DNA from: CBFGRV01 sp965651265
Lineage (GTDB): Bacteria; Bacteroidota; Rhodothermia; Rhodothermales; VXPQ01
Assembly (NCBI GenBank): GCA_965651265.1
Contig: CBFGRV010000041.1
Span: forward strand, 1-27,766
Length of the DNA stretch: 27,766 nucleotides
Reading direction: 5' to 3'
Part shown: in pieces, positions 7,128-15,432 of the stretch
Position numbering within the stretch: position 1 is the first letter of the stretch
How the letters are laid out: each line of letters begins with the position of its first letter
Position numbers and translations under genes: made by a program
The notes under the pieces: generated by a model
Database searches by the model: none
Told to the model about the DNA's origin: nothing
Seen by the model: only the letters and a program-made list of their open reading frames with translations

Positions 7128-10100
7128 TCATTTCACGATCGCAAATTTGCCCACCTTCTCGCCGATGCCTGGCGCATTGACGTGGTAGAAATAGACCCCG
7201 TAGGCGACCTCTTGCTGGTTCTCCGTCATCAGATCCCACCAGGCCGCACCGTTGCCTCCGGAACCGTTATGCTCGATGCGGCGGACGAGCTCGCCGCGAA
7301 TGGTGAAGATCTCGATCGTGCATCGTTCGGGTAGATGGGTGAACTGAATCCGCCTCGGACCGCGTCCCTGAATCTGGGTCCGGGGTTCCCATTCAGCAGC
7401 GGCGATGTACGGATTCGGCACCACAAGGATCTTGTCCAGCTCGCTCCGGGCCAGCTCCTCATCCACAAACCCGCGACGCATCGTGAACTGGAAGTAGTCG
7501 TTCCGCGAGAAGGGGCGGAAGGTCGAAATCTGGATCTCGGCGCCTGCGTGCGGCGGGGTATTGCCCTGGCCGAAGGCCTGGAACTGCACGACGTGCCGCG
7601 TGCGGTATACACCCAGGATTAGGTCGGAGATGACCAGAGCGTCCTGGAGGAGGTCGAGCTCTCTGTCACCGTCAATGTCCCGCACGAAGATGTCGCAGGG
7701 TGTGTTCAAGGTGATGTTCGTGCACCAGACCGGGATCTCCGCCTGGAAAAGGTACTCGGCGTACCGCCTCGGGGGTGTGGTGTACATCGAGTCGGCGAAT
7801 GTCAGGCGGTACTCGTAGGGCGACTCGACGAAACGTTGTGAATCGTCCGGCTCGATGGTGACGAACCAGTTGGAGTCGTAGCCGGGCAGGGCTCCAGCAA
7901 ATTGCCCGTACATTTCTTCGCCGTCATCGGCGACAGCGCGCCAGCCGGTCGTGGCCGGATCGATCGCCGCCTGATCGTTGAATATGTTGATGACGAATCC
8001 GTCGACGGCCGGCGTCGTTTCGGCGAGCGGCGACCGCGGGATGAGCACTTCGTTCGTCTTGACGTTGCGAAGCTCGTAGCCTGTCGTCTGGTACAGATCT
8101 CGCAGCACCTGCGTGGTGTCGAAGAACGAGAGGCGGTAGACGGCTTCCGTGTCGATCTCGTCCGAATTGACCACGGTGACGCCGATGGAGCCGGTGCCGA
8201 TGCCTTCGGTCGGGCGGCTGAGGTCTTCGTTCGTGCTGGCGTCGACGTATCCAGCCGCCCGCGAGCGGGGGGTGACCACGGCCGCGTTCCGGCTGATGCC
8301 GCGGATCTCGCCGCCCTGGTCGACGCTGATGTTGAAGGTGTTGTACTGCGGATCGATGGGAGCGGCGTCGGGATTGGGACCGTTCGGGTCGGGCACGAAG
8401 CCCTTGTCGTAAGCGACGATCGCGTAGTAGTACGTCTTGCCGTTCGTGACGTCGCGATCGATGTAGCTGAATTCGAGGCCGGTGTCGTTTCCAAGGTTGA
8501 ACCAGGCCGAGTTCTCGTGCACGGGTACCCGCCCGCGGATTCCGTTGACGAGATCCCATTCGGCGATGGGCTTGTGGAAGGTCGGGATGCCCTCCGCGTC
8601 GGTGATGACACGCGAGTCACTCAGCAAGTTGTCCGTGCCCTTGTAGAGCTTGTATCCCTCGAAGTCGAATTCCTGCGTGAAGCGGTCGTAGCTCGCGAGC
8701 GAGAGGGTGTCCCACGAGAGCACGACGTAGCCGTCGCCCGCCTCGGCCTTGAGGGTAGGCGCGATGGGCGGCTGCGCGAAGCGGTAGTCGGCATTGTAGA
8801 TCCGCTGCACGGTCTGCCGGTTGCGGAAGAAGTCCTGCTCATCCTCCCCGAAAATCCAGGCCGTCGAGAAGAAGTCGGTGCGATTGGGTCCGAGATCGAC
8901 GGGTCCGGAGCTGAAGTTCAGGAACGGCTCGACATCGGCGACGAACTCTGCGGGCTCGTGGCCGAGCTCGAACTGGGAATCGCGGATGCGCGTCCACATC
9001 CAGGTGTCATCCTGCAAGTTTGAGCCCGATTCGTAGAACGGTCGCGAGCTGAGATGGAAGCCGGTGAGGCCGATCTGGTCGCTTTCGTCGACATCGGTTT
9101 CGTCGAAGTTGGGCTCGCGGATGGTGGGGATGCCGTCGGCCTCGCCTTCATCAGGGCCGGGGTATCCGATGTCGAACGGCCCGAGGCCATCACGCCCGTA
9201 GTCGTCGTTCAGGAGCTCGCCTTCATCCAGAATGCCGTTCCCGTTCTCATCGCCGAATCCGACCCAGTCGAGGTTTTCGTCGCCCGTCCACCAGACGCCG
9301 GCGCGATAGGCCGGCCGATCGGCAAGCACCTCGTCGAAGGTCTGGTCATTGGTGCCGTAGTAGGCCGCGAAGTTGGCCGTGTTGTAGTTGGCGACCACGT
9401 AATCGCGGATGGCATCCTGGCCCTCGATCCGCATCCCGGGCCCACCAAAGCGCTCCTCGTCGGTGATGCCGTCCTGGTCGTTATCGAGGCCGTCGAACTG
9501 ATCGGCGGGACTCTCCAGGAAGGCGAAGCCCGTATAGCCCAGCTCGTAGGTGCCGCCCGTCTGATGCTGCCCGATGCCGTCCTGGTCCCATCCGTACGCG
9601 ATGTCGAGCAACGGATCGAATGCGGCGTTCTCGTCACCCTCCTCGTTGCCGAGGCCGTAGTCGACGAACTGGGCGAAATACAGGCCGGTCTTGCTGAGGC
9701 CCTGGGGCAGGCTGACGACCTCTCCGTAGTTCGTGGTGCCTTTGTTCGTGATGCGGTAGATCAGGAACATGGCATCCTCGGCCAGAATGTTGGCCCACTG
9801 CAGAATGCGGACATTCACCTGGAGGCCCAGGCCGCCCTTCGTGGAGTCGGATGGATCGGGATAAAAAACTCCGTAGGCACTGTAGGGTCGGCGAAGCTGC
9901 GGGTCGATCAGATATTCGTGGTCGGAGAAGTCATCTACCACGTAGTAGCTCTCCAGGTCGGCGTTGAAGACGCCTTTGCCGAACATGCCATTCCAGTTGC
10001 CGGGCCATCCGGAGTCCTCCTCCTGCAGGCGGTCGGGCCAGAATGCGGGCCAGGAGGTGGGGTCATCGCTGATGGCCGGGATGGGCTCGCGAAGACCGGT

Positions 10101-10580
10101 GACGGGATTGCGCCGGAGTTCGTTGTGGAAGCCGGGCAACGGAAGCCATCCCCAGATGCCTCCGTACGGCCCGGGCTTGGTGCCGGCACTGCGATAGTGG
10201 ATGATGACGGGGTTTAGCAGCGTGTCCGGCGTGCCCGGCGCCCAGTAGTTGTAGGGCGCGGCGGACCATTTGGCGCGTTCGCCGACCACCTGCCCGGCAA
10301 CGACGACGGCGACGCCGTCGATGTGGCGCCCGCCGATGCTCCGCGGCCAGACCCCCCAGGGTGAGTCGTTCCATCGGGCCAGCTCGCCGTGGTTGCGGTA
10401 GTTGGTCTCGATCAGGTTGCCGTCGAGAATGCCTCGCGCGATGGCGAACTGGCTGCCGCGAATGTCGTCCGGAATGCTGGAGCCTTCTTGCGCGGCGGAT
10501 TCGGATCCGCTCGCCATCAAGAAGGCGGACGCAACCGCGAGGCTGAACAAATAGCGAAAGAACGATCGGGTGCTCGCCAT
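7128..10580 (-). CDS. Large exported surface protein with Fn3-like domain, Asp/Asn-rich calcium-loop motifs and T9SS-type C-terminal domain (function unknown)
   Basis: The start is the ATG at 10580, which overlaps the transporter stop as TGATG (1150 residues); a TTC-rich signal peptide follows (MASTRSFFRYLFSLAVASAF, site near SAAQ). An earlier in-frame start at 10634 lies inside the transporter and is less likely. The N-terminal half is Trp/Tyr/Pro-rich (WNDSPWGVWP, GGIWGWLPLPG). Two Asp/Asn loops resemble calcium-binding repeats: DNDQDGITDEE (~366-376) and DENGNGILDEGE (~444-455). An Fn3-like domain lies at ~610-740 (VVLSWDTLSL, FEGYKLYKG, KTYYYAIVAYD). The last ~90 residues are a T9SS/FlgD-Ig-like tail (VVPNPYIAA, CTIEIFTIRGELVRRI, VAYGVYFYHV, KFAIVK). 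No enzyme motif is recognised. Its place right after a TonB-dependent transporter, where SusD would be expected, suggests a glycan-capture or transporter-lid role (inference). Confidence 0.85.
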   Translation of the reverse strand: MASTRSFFRYLFSLAVASAFLMASGSESAAQEGSSIPDDIRGSQFAIARGILDGNLIETNYRNHGELARWNDSPWGVWPRSIGGRHIDGVAVVVAGQVVGERAKWSAAPYNYWAPGTPDTLLNPVIIHYRSAGTKPGPYGGIWGWLPLPGFHNELRRNPVTGLREPIPAISDDPTSWPAFWPDRLQEEDSGWPGNWNGMFGKGVFNADLESYYVVDDFSDHEYLIDPQLRRPYSAYGVFYPDPSDSTKGGLGLQVNVRILQWANILAEDAMFLIYRITNKGTTNYGEVVSLPQGLSKTGLYFAQFVDYGLGNEEGDENAAFDPLLDIAYGWDQDGIGQHQTGGTYELGYTGFAFLESPADQFDGLDNDQDGITDEERFGGPGMRIEGQDAIRDYVVANYNTANFAAYYGTNDQTFDEVLADRPAYRAGVWWTGDENLDWVGFGDENGNGILDEGELLNDDYGRDGLGPFDIGYPGPDEGEADGIPTIREPNFDETDVDESDQIGLTGFHLSSRPFYESGSNLQDDTWMWTRIRDSQFELGHEPAEFVADVEPFLNFSSGPVDLGPNRTDFFSTAWIFGEDEQDFFRNRQTVQRIYNADYRFAQPPIAPTLKAEAGDGYVVLSWDTLSLASYDRFTQEFDFEGYKLYKGTDNLLSDSRVITDAEGIPTFHKPIAEWDLVNGIRGRVPVHENSAWFNLGNDTGLEFSYIDRDVTNGKTYYYAIVAYDKGFVPDPNGPNPDAAPIDPQYNTFNISVDQGGEIRGISRNAAVVTPRSRAAGYVDASTNEDLSRPTEGIGTGSIGVTVVNSDEIDTEAVYRLSFFDTTQVLRDLYQTTGYELRNVKTNEVLIPRSPLAETTPAVDGFVINIFNDQAAIDPATTGWRAVADDGEEMYGQFAGALPGYDSNWFVTIEPDDSQRFVESPYEYRLTFADSMYTTPPRRYAEYLFQAEIPVWCTNITLNTPCDIFVRDIDGDRELDLLQDALVISDLILGVYRTRHVVQFQAFGQGNTPPHAGAEIQISTFRPFSRNDYFQFTMRRGFVDEELARSELDKILVVPNPYIAAAEWEPRTQIQGRGPRRIQFTHLPERCTIEIFTIRGELVRRIEHNGSGGNGAAWWDLMTENQQEVAYGVYFYHVNAPGIGEKVGKFAIVK

Positions 10581-13420
10581 CAGAAACTGTAATTCAAGCC
10601 GAAGATGACGCGGCGCGGTGAGGAGAATCGCCACTGCTCGACGTAGTACTCATCGAGCGAATTGACGCCGCCGACCTGCGTGCCGGCCCGGCGGAACAGC
10701 TCCATGGTGACCGACTCGTCGCTCCGCCCCGTGTCGGAATAGACGCCCGTGTGCGCGCGCACGTCGAAGATGTTGTCCACCTGCAGCGTCAGGTTCACGT
10801 CATGCCGAAGGAACGGGGGCCGGAAGTAGACGCGCAAATCCGACACGACATTGTTGGGCCGCGTCCCGTTGTTTTCGATGTAGGAGGTGATAAACTGCCG
10901 CACCGTCGTGTAGGGCGTGCCGCTCTGGAACCGGTTGATGAGCGTGGCCGTGAGGGCGGTGCTGGGGCGGAACGTGACGCTGTTCGTCAAGACGTGCCGC
11001 CGGTCCCAGTCGAGCCGTACGAGGGAGAGAATATCCTCCTGACCTGCCTGGAAGCGGTCGAAGGCTTCCGTGGGGTTGGATGACGTGCCACTCGCGAACT
11101 GGAGCGTGTAGTCGAGGTCCCAGCTGATCGGCCCGACCGGTCGCTGGAAAAGCGAGAGTGTGACCCCCCGCGACGTGCCGACGTCTCGGTTGATGTAGCG
11201 CACGAAGTAGTTCGTGGTGACGACATCCCGCCGGATCTCGACACCGGTCAGGTTTCGGATGTCCTTCGAGAAGAGCGTGAGTTCGAGGCCGAGGCTCTCC
11301 GTGAGCCCCTGCTGAAGGCCGATCTCGAAGTGCAACGTCCGCTCGGGGTCCATCGACGGATTCCCGAAAATGGTGGACTCCGCAGACGGATTGACCTCGT
11401 ACTCGTTGTTCGTGTACAGGATGTTGAGGGGCGGCACCTGGAAGAACAGCCCGGCCGAGAAGCGGATCACACCGTTCGATGAGATGGGAAAGGCGATGCC
11501 GATGCGCGGGCTGAGCTGGTAGCGGGCCGGGCTCGACTTGCGATTGTACAGAGAGTCGCCGGTTGGATTGCCGTCCTCGTCGAAGGCCGGGATTCGGAGC
11601 ATATTCGCCTGCGTCCAGTCGAGCGGGATGTCAAAATCGGGCTCGAAGTAGTCGAAGCGGAGGCCGGCATTCACGATGAGGTTCCGGTACTCCATCTTGT
11701 CCTGGATGAAGGCGGCCAGCTCGTAGGGCCGCGTGTCGAGCGTATCGCGGCCGTAGACATCGACGGCGGGCATGGGCAGCCAGCCGGTGCGCGCGCTCAC
11801 CTCGATCCCGTAGTTGCCGTTGTAGAGGTGATGAAGACGGGCCGAAACGCCCGCCTTCATCTGGTGCACGCGCGTAAGCTGATGCGTGTAGTCGGCCATG
11901 ATCGTGTGCGTCTCCGTCAGGTCGTGGCCGTTGAAGAGGTCGTTGCCGCCGACGGCGAAAGCATTGACGCCGGCCGTCGTACCGACCTGCGGCGAGACAT
12001 AGCGCGGATCGAGCACGCCGGTCTGTGTGAAGTCATCCGGCACGTCGTAGAGCCGGGAGGAGCCGCGATCGCGCAAGTAACTGTAGTTCACCTGGCCGAA
12101 CGCATTCTGGCCGAGGCTCAGATGCAGGCTTCCCAGGTGGAACTGGCTATTGTTGTGGTAGTGGTTGACGCCATCCGGCACGTATTTGCGGGTGCGGTAG
12201 TTGCCCGCATCGAGATTCCATCCATTCATCCGCTGGTAGATAGCGGTGTACTCGAGGCGGATGTTGCGCGTGAGGCGGAAATTGGCCGTACCGTTGATGG
12301 AGTAGCGCTCGTGGAAGGGCGGCGCGAACGACTGATCGCCCGTGGACTCGATGATCCACTGCTGCGGCTGGCCCGAGTTGAGGTTCTGGGAGGAATCTGA
12401 GGGCGAGAAGAGCCGCCGTCCGATGACGGTGCCCTCATCATAATAGTAGCGGCCCGTGAGGCGCAGGCCGAAGCGGTCGGGAATGATCGGGCCGCCGAGC
12501 GACAGCTGCGCATCCCGCCGGCCCCAGAAGCCCGCCGCCTCGTAGTAGGGTATCTGGACAGGCCGAAAGTCATTGACCGTAAGATTCGAGCCCGGGTCGA
12601 TCGTGCGCTCGACGTACTCGAGCTTGCGGATGCTCGCCACGCCGCCCGTCTCGGCAGTGACGGAGCCTGTCCAGCGGTGCGGGACGCCCTTCGTGACGAT
12701 GTTTACGACGCCCGACATGGCCTGGCCGTACTCGGCGTTGAACACCCCGCTGATCACCTCGAGCCCGGAGACCATGTTTTTCTCGATGTCGAAGGCGGCC
12801 CGGTTGCTCTGGGGGTTGTTGATGGGTACGCCGTTGACGAGGTAGGCCACCTCGCCTTCCCGCCCGCCTCGGAAGTGGCCATCGACGACGCCGGCCTGAA
12901 GGTTGATGATCTCGCCGATGTTCGCGACGGGGAGCGCCTCGATCTGGGCTTCATCCACGTAGGAGGTCGTGGTCGTGCGGTCCATCTGCACGAGGGGTCG
13001 CTCGGCCGTGACGATGACCTCCTCCCCTTCGATGACTTCCTCCTGGAGGGCGACGTCCAGGGGCGTGGTCTTGTCGATCTCGACCTGGACGCCTTCGACG
13101 CGGGTGGGCGCGAATCCGACGAAGCGGAAGACGACCGTGTAGGTGCCGGCTTTTACGTTGAGGAGGGAGTAGAATCCGTCGGGCGCGCTAACGGTACCCT
13201 GACCCGTTTCTTCGATGATGATTTGCACGCCCGGTAGCGCCGATCCCGTCGACGCCTCGGTCACCATGCCGGAAATCTTTCCGGATTGTGCGTGCGCCTC
13301 TCGGGGTGCGGCGAACGCAATGGCCAGCCACCATCCTGTCGTTGCCAGCAGCAAGAGCCGTGTATTCAGCGCCACCCGCATCTTGCTCGGAGTCTTAAAC
13401 AGCCGCCTGCCCGTCGCCAT
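10580..13420 (-). CDS. TonB-dependent outer-membrane transporter (SusC-like in domain layout) with N-terminal carboxypeptidase-regulatory-like domain
   Basis: The protein has 946 residues from the ATG at 13420, which follows AAGGA by three bases. The Met at codon 14 (13381) is an alternative that starts closer to the signal peptide (RLLLLATTGWWLAIAFAA, site near AHAQ). Domains in order: carboxypeptidase-regulatory-like beta-sandwich ~46-130 (GKISGMVTEASTGSALPGVQ, FYSLLNVKAGTYTVVFRFVG); plug ~135-250 (EVIVTAERPLVQ, IGEIINLQAGVV, VAYLVNGVPINNP, VISGVFNAEYGQAMSGVVNI); 22-strand barrel to the C-terminus, ending RRVIFGLNYSF with terminal Phe. Such transporters import oligosaccharides using TonB/ExbBD energy. 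Given neighbours GH10, GH67 and GH3, (methylglucurono)xylo-oligosaccharides are the likely cargo. No SusD gene follows. It is the first gene of the six-gene minus-strand run and lies opposite the GntR regulator. Confidence 0.93.
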   Translation of the reverse strand: MATGRRLFKTPSKMRVALNTRLLLLATTGWWLAIAFAAPREAHAQSGKISGMVTEASTGSALPGVQIIIEETGQGTVSAPDGFYSLLNVKAGTYTVVFRFVGFAPTRVEGVQVEIDKTTPLDVALQEEVIEGEEVIVTAERPLVQMDRTTTTSYVDEAQIEALPVANIGEIINLQAGVVDGHFRGGREGEVAYLVNGVPINNPQSNRAAFDIEKNMVSGLEVISGVFNAEYGQAMSGVVNIVTKGVPHRWTGSVTAETGGVASIRKLEYVERTIDPGSNLTVNDFRPVQIPYYEAAGFWGRRDAQLSLGGPIIPDRFGLRLTGRYYYDEGTVIGRRLFSPSDSSQNLNSGQPQQWIIESTGDQSFAPPFHERYSINGTANFRLTRNIRLEYTAIYQRMNGWNLDAGNYRTRKYVPDGVNHYHNNSQFHLGSLHLSLGQNAFGQVNYSYLRDRGSSRLYDVPDDFTQTGVLDPRYVSPQVGTTAGVNAFAVGGNDLFNGHDLTETHTIMADYTHQLTRVHQMKAGVSARLHHLYNGNYGIEVSARTGWLPMPAVDVYGRDTLDTRPYELAAFIQDKMEYRNLIVNAGLRFDYFEPDFDIPLDWTQANMLRIPAFDEDGNPTGDSLYNRKSSPARYQLSPRIGIAFPISSNGVIRFSAGLFFQVPPLNILYTNNEYEVNPSAESTIFGNPSMDPERTLHFEIGLQQGLTESLGLELTLFSKDIRNLTGVEIRRDVVTTNYFVRYINRDVGTSRGVTLSLFQRPVGPISWDLDYTLQFASGTSSNPTEAFDRFQAGQEDILSLVRLDWDRRHVLTNSVTFRPSTALTATLINRFQSGTPYTTVRQFITSYIENNGTRPNNVVSDLRVYFRPPFLRHDVNLTLQVDNIFDVRAHTGVYSDTGRSDESVTMELFRRAGTQVGGVNSLDEYYVEQWRFSSPRRVIFGLNYSF

Positions 13421-13441
13421 GTGTCCTTAAGAAAGCTTCGC

Positions 13442-13470
13442 TTGACAGCCAATGCTTGCGGAAGTACTTT
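13442..13470 (+). promoter_or_regulatory. Candidate promoter for the GntR regulator-GH10-dehydratase run
   Basis: TTGACA at 13442-13447 is followed after 17 bases by TACTTT at 13465-13470. The -35 match is perfect and the -10 weak. The predicted start near 13477 leaves a leader of about 50 bases before the regulator ATG at 13528. Consensus in this lineage may differ from sigma-70, so support is moderate. Confidence 0.35.
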
Positions 13471-13479
13471 GAATCGTAT

Positions 13480-13506
13480 TCATAATATGACTTTGTGACC
13501 TTGTGA
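13480..13506. promoter_or_regulatory. Candidate operator: 11-bp palindrome plus two TTGTGA direct repeats
   Basis: TCATAATATGA (13480-13490) is a perfect palindrome around a central A. It covers the proposed -10 of the transporter promoter. Two TTGTGA copies (13493-13498 and 13501-13506) lie next to it. This is the only gene-free DNA between the regulator and the transporter, so an autoregulatory GntR site is expected somewhere in it; which element is bound is not known. Confidence 0.3.
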
Positions 13507-13510
13507 GCAA
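13482..13510 (-). promoter_or_regulatory. Candidate promoter for the transporter-to-GH9 run
   Basis: On the minus strand TTGCTC (13510-13505) is separated by 17 bases from TATTAT (13487-13482), a 5/6 match to the -10 consensus. The predicted start near 13475 leaves a leader of about 55 bases to the ATG at 13420. It faces the proposed GntR promoter, and the two start regions overlap. Confidence 0.42.
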
Positions 13511-13527
13511 TACTAATTCTTGAGGAC

Positions 13528-14265
13528 ATGGCGAACGGTTTTCAGCCGGTAGTGCGGACCTCGCTCGTCGATGATGCGGCCGAGCACATCGCCGAGCGTA
13601 TCCGATCGGGAGCGTTTCAGCCTGGTGATCGCCTGCCGCCCATTTCCGAGCTGGCGAAGAGCCTCGGCGTGGGTCAGCCCACCATCCGAGAGGCCCTTAA
13701 ACAGCTGGAAGTCATAGGCGTGCTCGAGATCAAGCATGGATCCGGCGTCTATGTGCGGAAGGGGCGCGACATCCTCCTCATCTCCAATCCGGTCTTCGGG
13801 AGCATCCCGACGAAGAAGCTCATGGTCGATTTGATCGAGGCCAGGATGGCCATCGAGACGACCTCCTGCGAGCTGGCCGCGCGCGAGCGCACCGACGAAC
13901 AGCTGGAGACGATGAAGGCGTACCTGGAGCAGGCAGGCAAGAACCTGGATGACGACGACCTTCTGAACACCGTCAACATGAGCTTTCACCGGGAGATTGC
14001 CGTGGCCTCCCATAATGTGGTGCTGGCGCAGGTACAAGACGTACTCACCCGGCTCTTCCAGAGCGAACAGGGAACCATCATGAAGATATATGGCCGGCGC
14101 GAGAAGGACCACGAGGAGCACGTCTCTATTTTGGAGGCCATCGAAAGGCAGGACCCGGAGTTGGCCCGCGACCGCATGCAAAAGCATCTGGAGGGTGTGC
14201 GAGAGGTCCTTCTTCAATGGGACCCCGATGAGGTGCCCATCACCCCGGATCCGAACGAGCCGTAG
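13528..14265 (+). CDS. FadR-subfamily GntR transcriptional regulator (FCD domain)
   Basis: The protein has 245 residues. The N-terminal winged helix-turn-helix (~10-78) has the GntR signature: IRSGAFQPGDRLPPISELAK, GVGQPTIREALKQLEVIGVLEI, then HGSGVYV. The C-terminal all-helical FCD domain (~100-230) includes LIEARMAIET and the His positions His154 (SFHREIA), His198 (EEHVSILEAI) and His220 (MQKHLEGV). The first metal ligand, usually Asp four residues before the first His, is Asn150 here. FadR/FCD regulators usually repress acid-sugar or organic-acid genes and release DNA on binding their ligand; UxuR and ExuR are uronate-responsive members. It is divergent from the transporter and upstream of GH10 and a dehydratase, so it probably controls both runs and senses a uronate-derived metabolite (inference). 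GAGG lies very close (two bases) to the ATG. Confidence 0.93.
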   Translation: MANGFQPVVRTSLVDDAAEHIAERIRSGAFQPGDRLPPISELAKSLGVGQPTIREALKQLEVIGVLEIKHGSGVYVRKGRDILLISNPVFGSIPTKKLMVDLIEARMAIETTSCELAARERTDEQLETMKAYLEQAGKNLDDDDLLNTVNMSFHREIAVASHNVVLAQVQDVLTRLFQSEQGTIMKIYGRREKDHEEHVSILEAIERQDPELARDRMQKHLEGVREVLLQWDPDEVPITPDPNEP

Positions 14266-14340
14266 CCGCTCCGCGTGATGATGTCCGCGACGCGCCCCCT
14301 CCCCTTCGGGCACGGGCTCGCCCTACCTTTTGAGTTCCGG

Positions 14341-15426
14341 ATGGCCCTTCCCTTCAGGTACCTGCTTGTGGGCCTCGTTTTTATCGGGATGGTGACGGGG
14401 TGTTCGAGTGTCGATTCGACGCCCGATGACGATGATGAAGAGGAAGGGGATGATTCTTCGCTGCGAGCGCTCGCCGATGCGGCCAATTTCTACATCGGCT
14501 CCGCAGTCGATGCGGAGCCGCTCGCGCAGGACGCCCTGTATAGCGCCCTTCTGGCGCGCGAGTTCAATCTGCTCACGCCGGGGAACGAGCTGAAATTCGG
14601 CCCGCTGCGGCCGACGCCTACGACGTTCCAGTTCACTCGGGCCGATCAGATCCTCGATTTCGCCGAAGCCCACGACATGGCCATTCGCGGGCACACGCTC
14701 GTCTGGCACCAGCAACTTCCCGGCTGGCTGGAGAACGGCAACTGGACGCGCGAGAGCCTGATAGATGCGCTGCGGGCTCACATTCAGACGGTAGTCGGGC
14801 GATACAAGGGGCGCATCGCGGCGTGGGATGTCGTGAACGAGCCCATAGCCGATGACGGCTCCATGCGCGAGTCGGTCTGGCTGGATGTCATCGGACCCGA
14901 CTACATCGACCTGGCCTTCCGATGGGCGCACGAGGCCGACCCGGATGCCCGGCTCTTCCTGAACGACTACAACACGGAGGGGCTCGGTACGAAATCGGAT
15001 GCCATCTACGCGCTCGCTCAGCGGCTGCGGGGTGACGGCGTGCCGATCCACGGTGTGGGCCTTCAGATGCACGTTTCGACGGAATTCGCGCCAAGCGTGA
15101 GCGACGTGGCCGCTAACATCGCCCGGCTGGGGCAGCTTGGCCTGGAGGTGCATATCACGGAGATGGATGTGCGAATTCCGCTTCCGGCGAGCAGCGCGGA
15201 GCTGGCCCAGCAGGCCGATCTGTATCAAAGTATGCTGGAGGTGTGTCTCGAGGCGTGGAACTGCACCTCCTTCGTGATCTGGGGATTTACGGATCGCTAT
15301 TCGTGGGTGCCCCAGACCTTCGAGGGCTACGGCGCGGCGCTGCCCTTCGATTCCGACTACGAACCCAAATTTGCCTACTCCGCCCTCCGGCTAGCGCTCG
15401 AGAATGCGGCGGGAAGTGCAAACTGA
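14341..15426 (+). CDS. GH10 endo-1,4-beta-xylanase, predicted surface-exposed lipoprotein
   Basis: The preferred start, ATG at 14341 (361 residues), puts a normal lipoprotein signal first: LVGLVFIGMVTGC with Cys21. Starts at 14275-14281 (GTG, ATG, ATG in a row) would add about 20 residues of odd composition. After the Cys comes SSVDSTP and then an acidic run (DDDDEEEGDD), like the Bacteroidota lipoprotein export signal that sends lipoproteins to the cell surface. The GH10 barrel fills the rest. GHTLVWHQQLPGW is the -1 subsite loop, WDVVNEP carries the acid/base Glu167, and HITEMDV carries the nucleophile Glu274; the Trp in FVIWGFTDRYSW is also conserved. At ~300 residues of catalytic domain it is a minimal GH10 with no binding module. 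It follows the regulator by a short gap and precedes the dehydratase by six bases, so the three are likely co-transcribed. Confidence 0.93.
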   Translation: MALPFRYLLVGLVFIGMVTGCSSVDSTPDDDDEEEGDDSSLRALADAANFYIGSAVDAEPLAQDALYSALLAREFNLLTPGNELKFGPLRPTPTTFQFTRADQILDFAEAHDMAIRGHTLVWHQQLPGWLENGNWTRESLIDALRAHIQTVVGRYKGRIAAWDVVNEPIADDGSMRESVWLDVIGPDYIDLAFRWAHEADPDARLFLNDYNTEGLGTKSDAIYALAQRLRGDGVPIHGVGLQMHVSTEFAPSVSDVAANIARLGQLGLEVHITEMDVRIPLPASSAELAQQADLYQSMLEVCLEAWNCTSFVIWGFTDRYSWVPQTFEGYGAALPFDSDYEPKFAYSALRLALENAAGSAN

Positions 15427-15432
15427 CTGCCC

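Noticed and set aside
14308..14332. Possible terminator after the regulator (GGG-CTCG-CCC followed by CTTTT)
   Set aside because: Very short stem, interrupted T-run, and it lies inside the possible upstream extension of the GH10 gene; co-transcription is more plausible.
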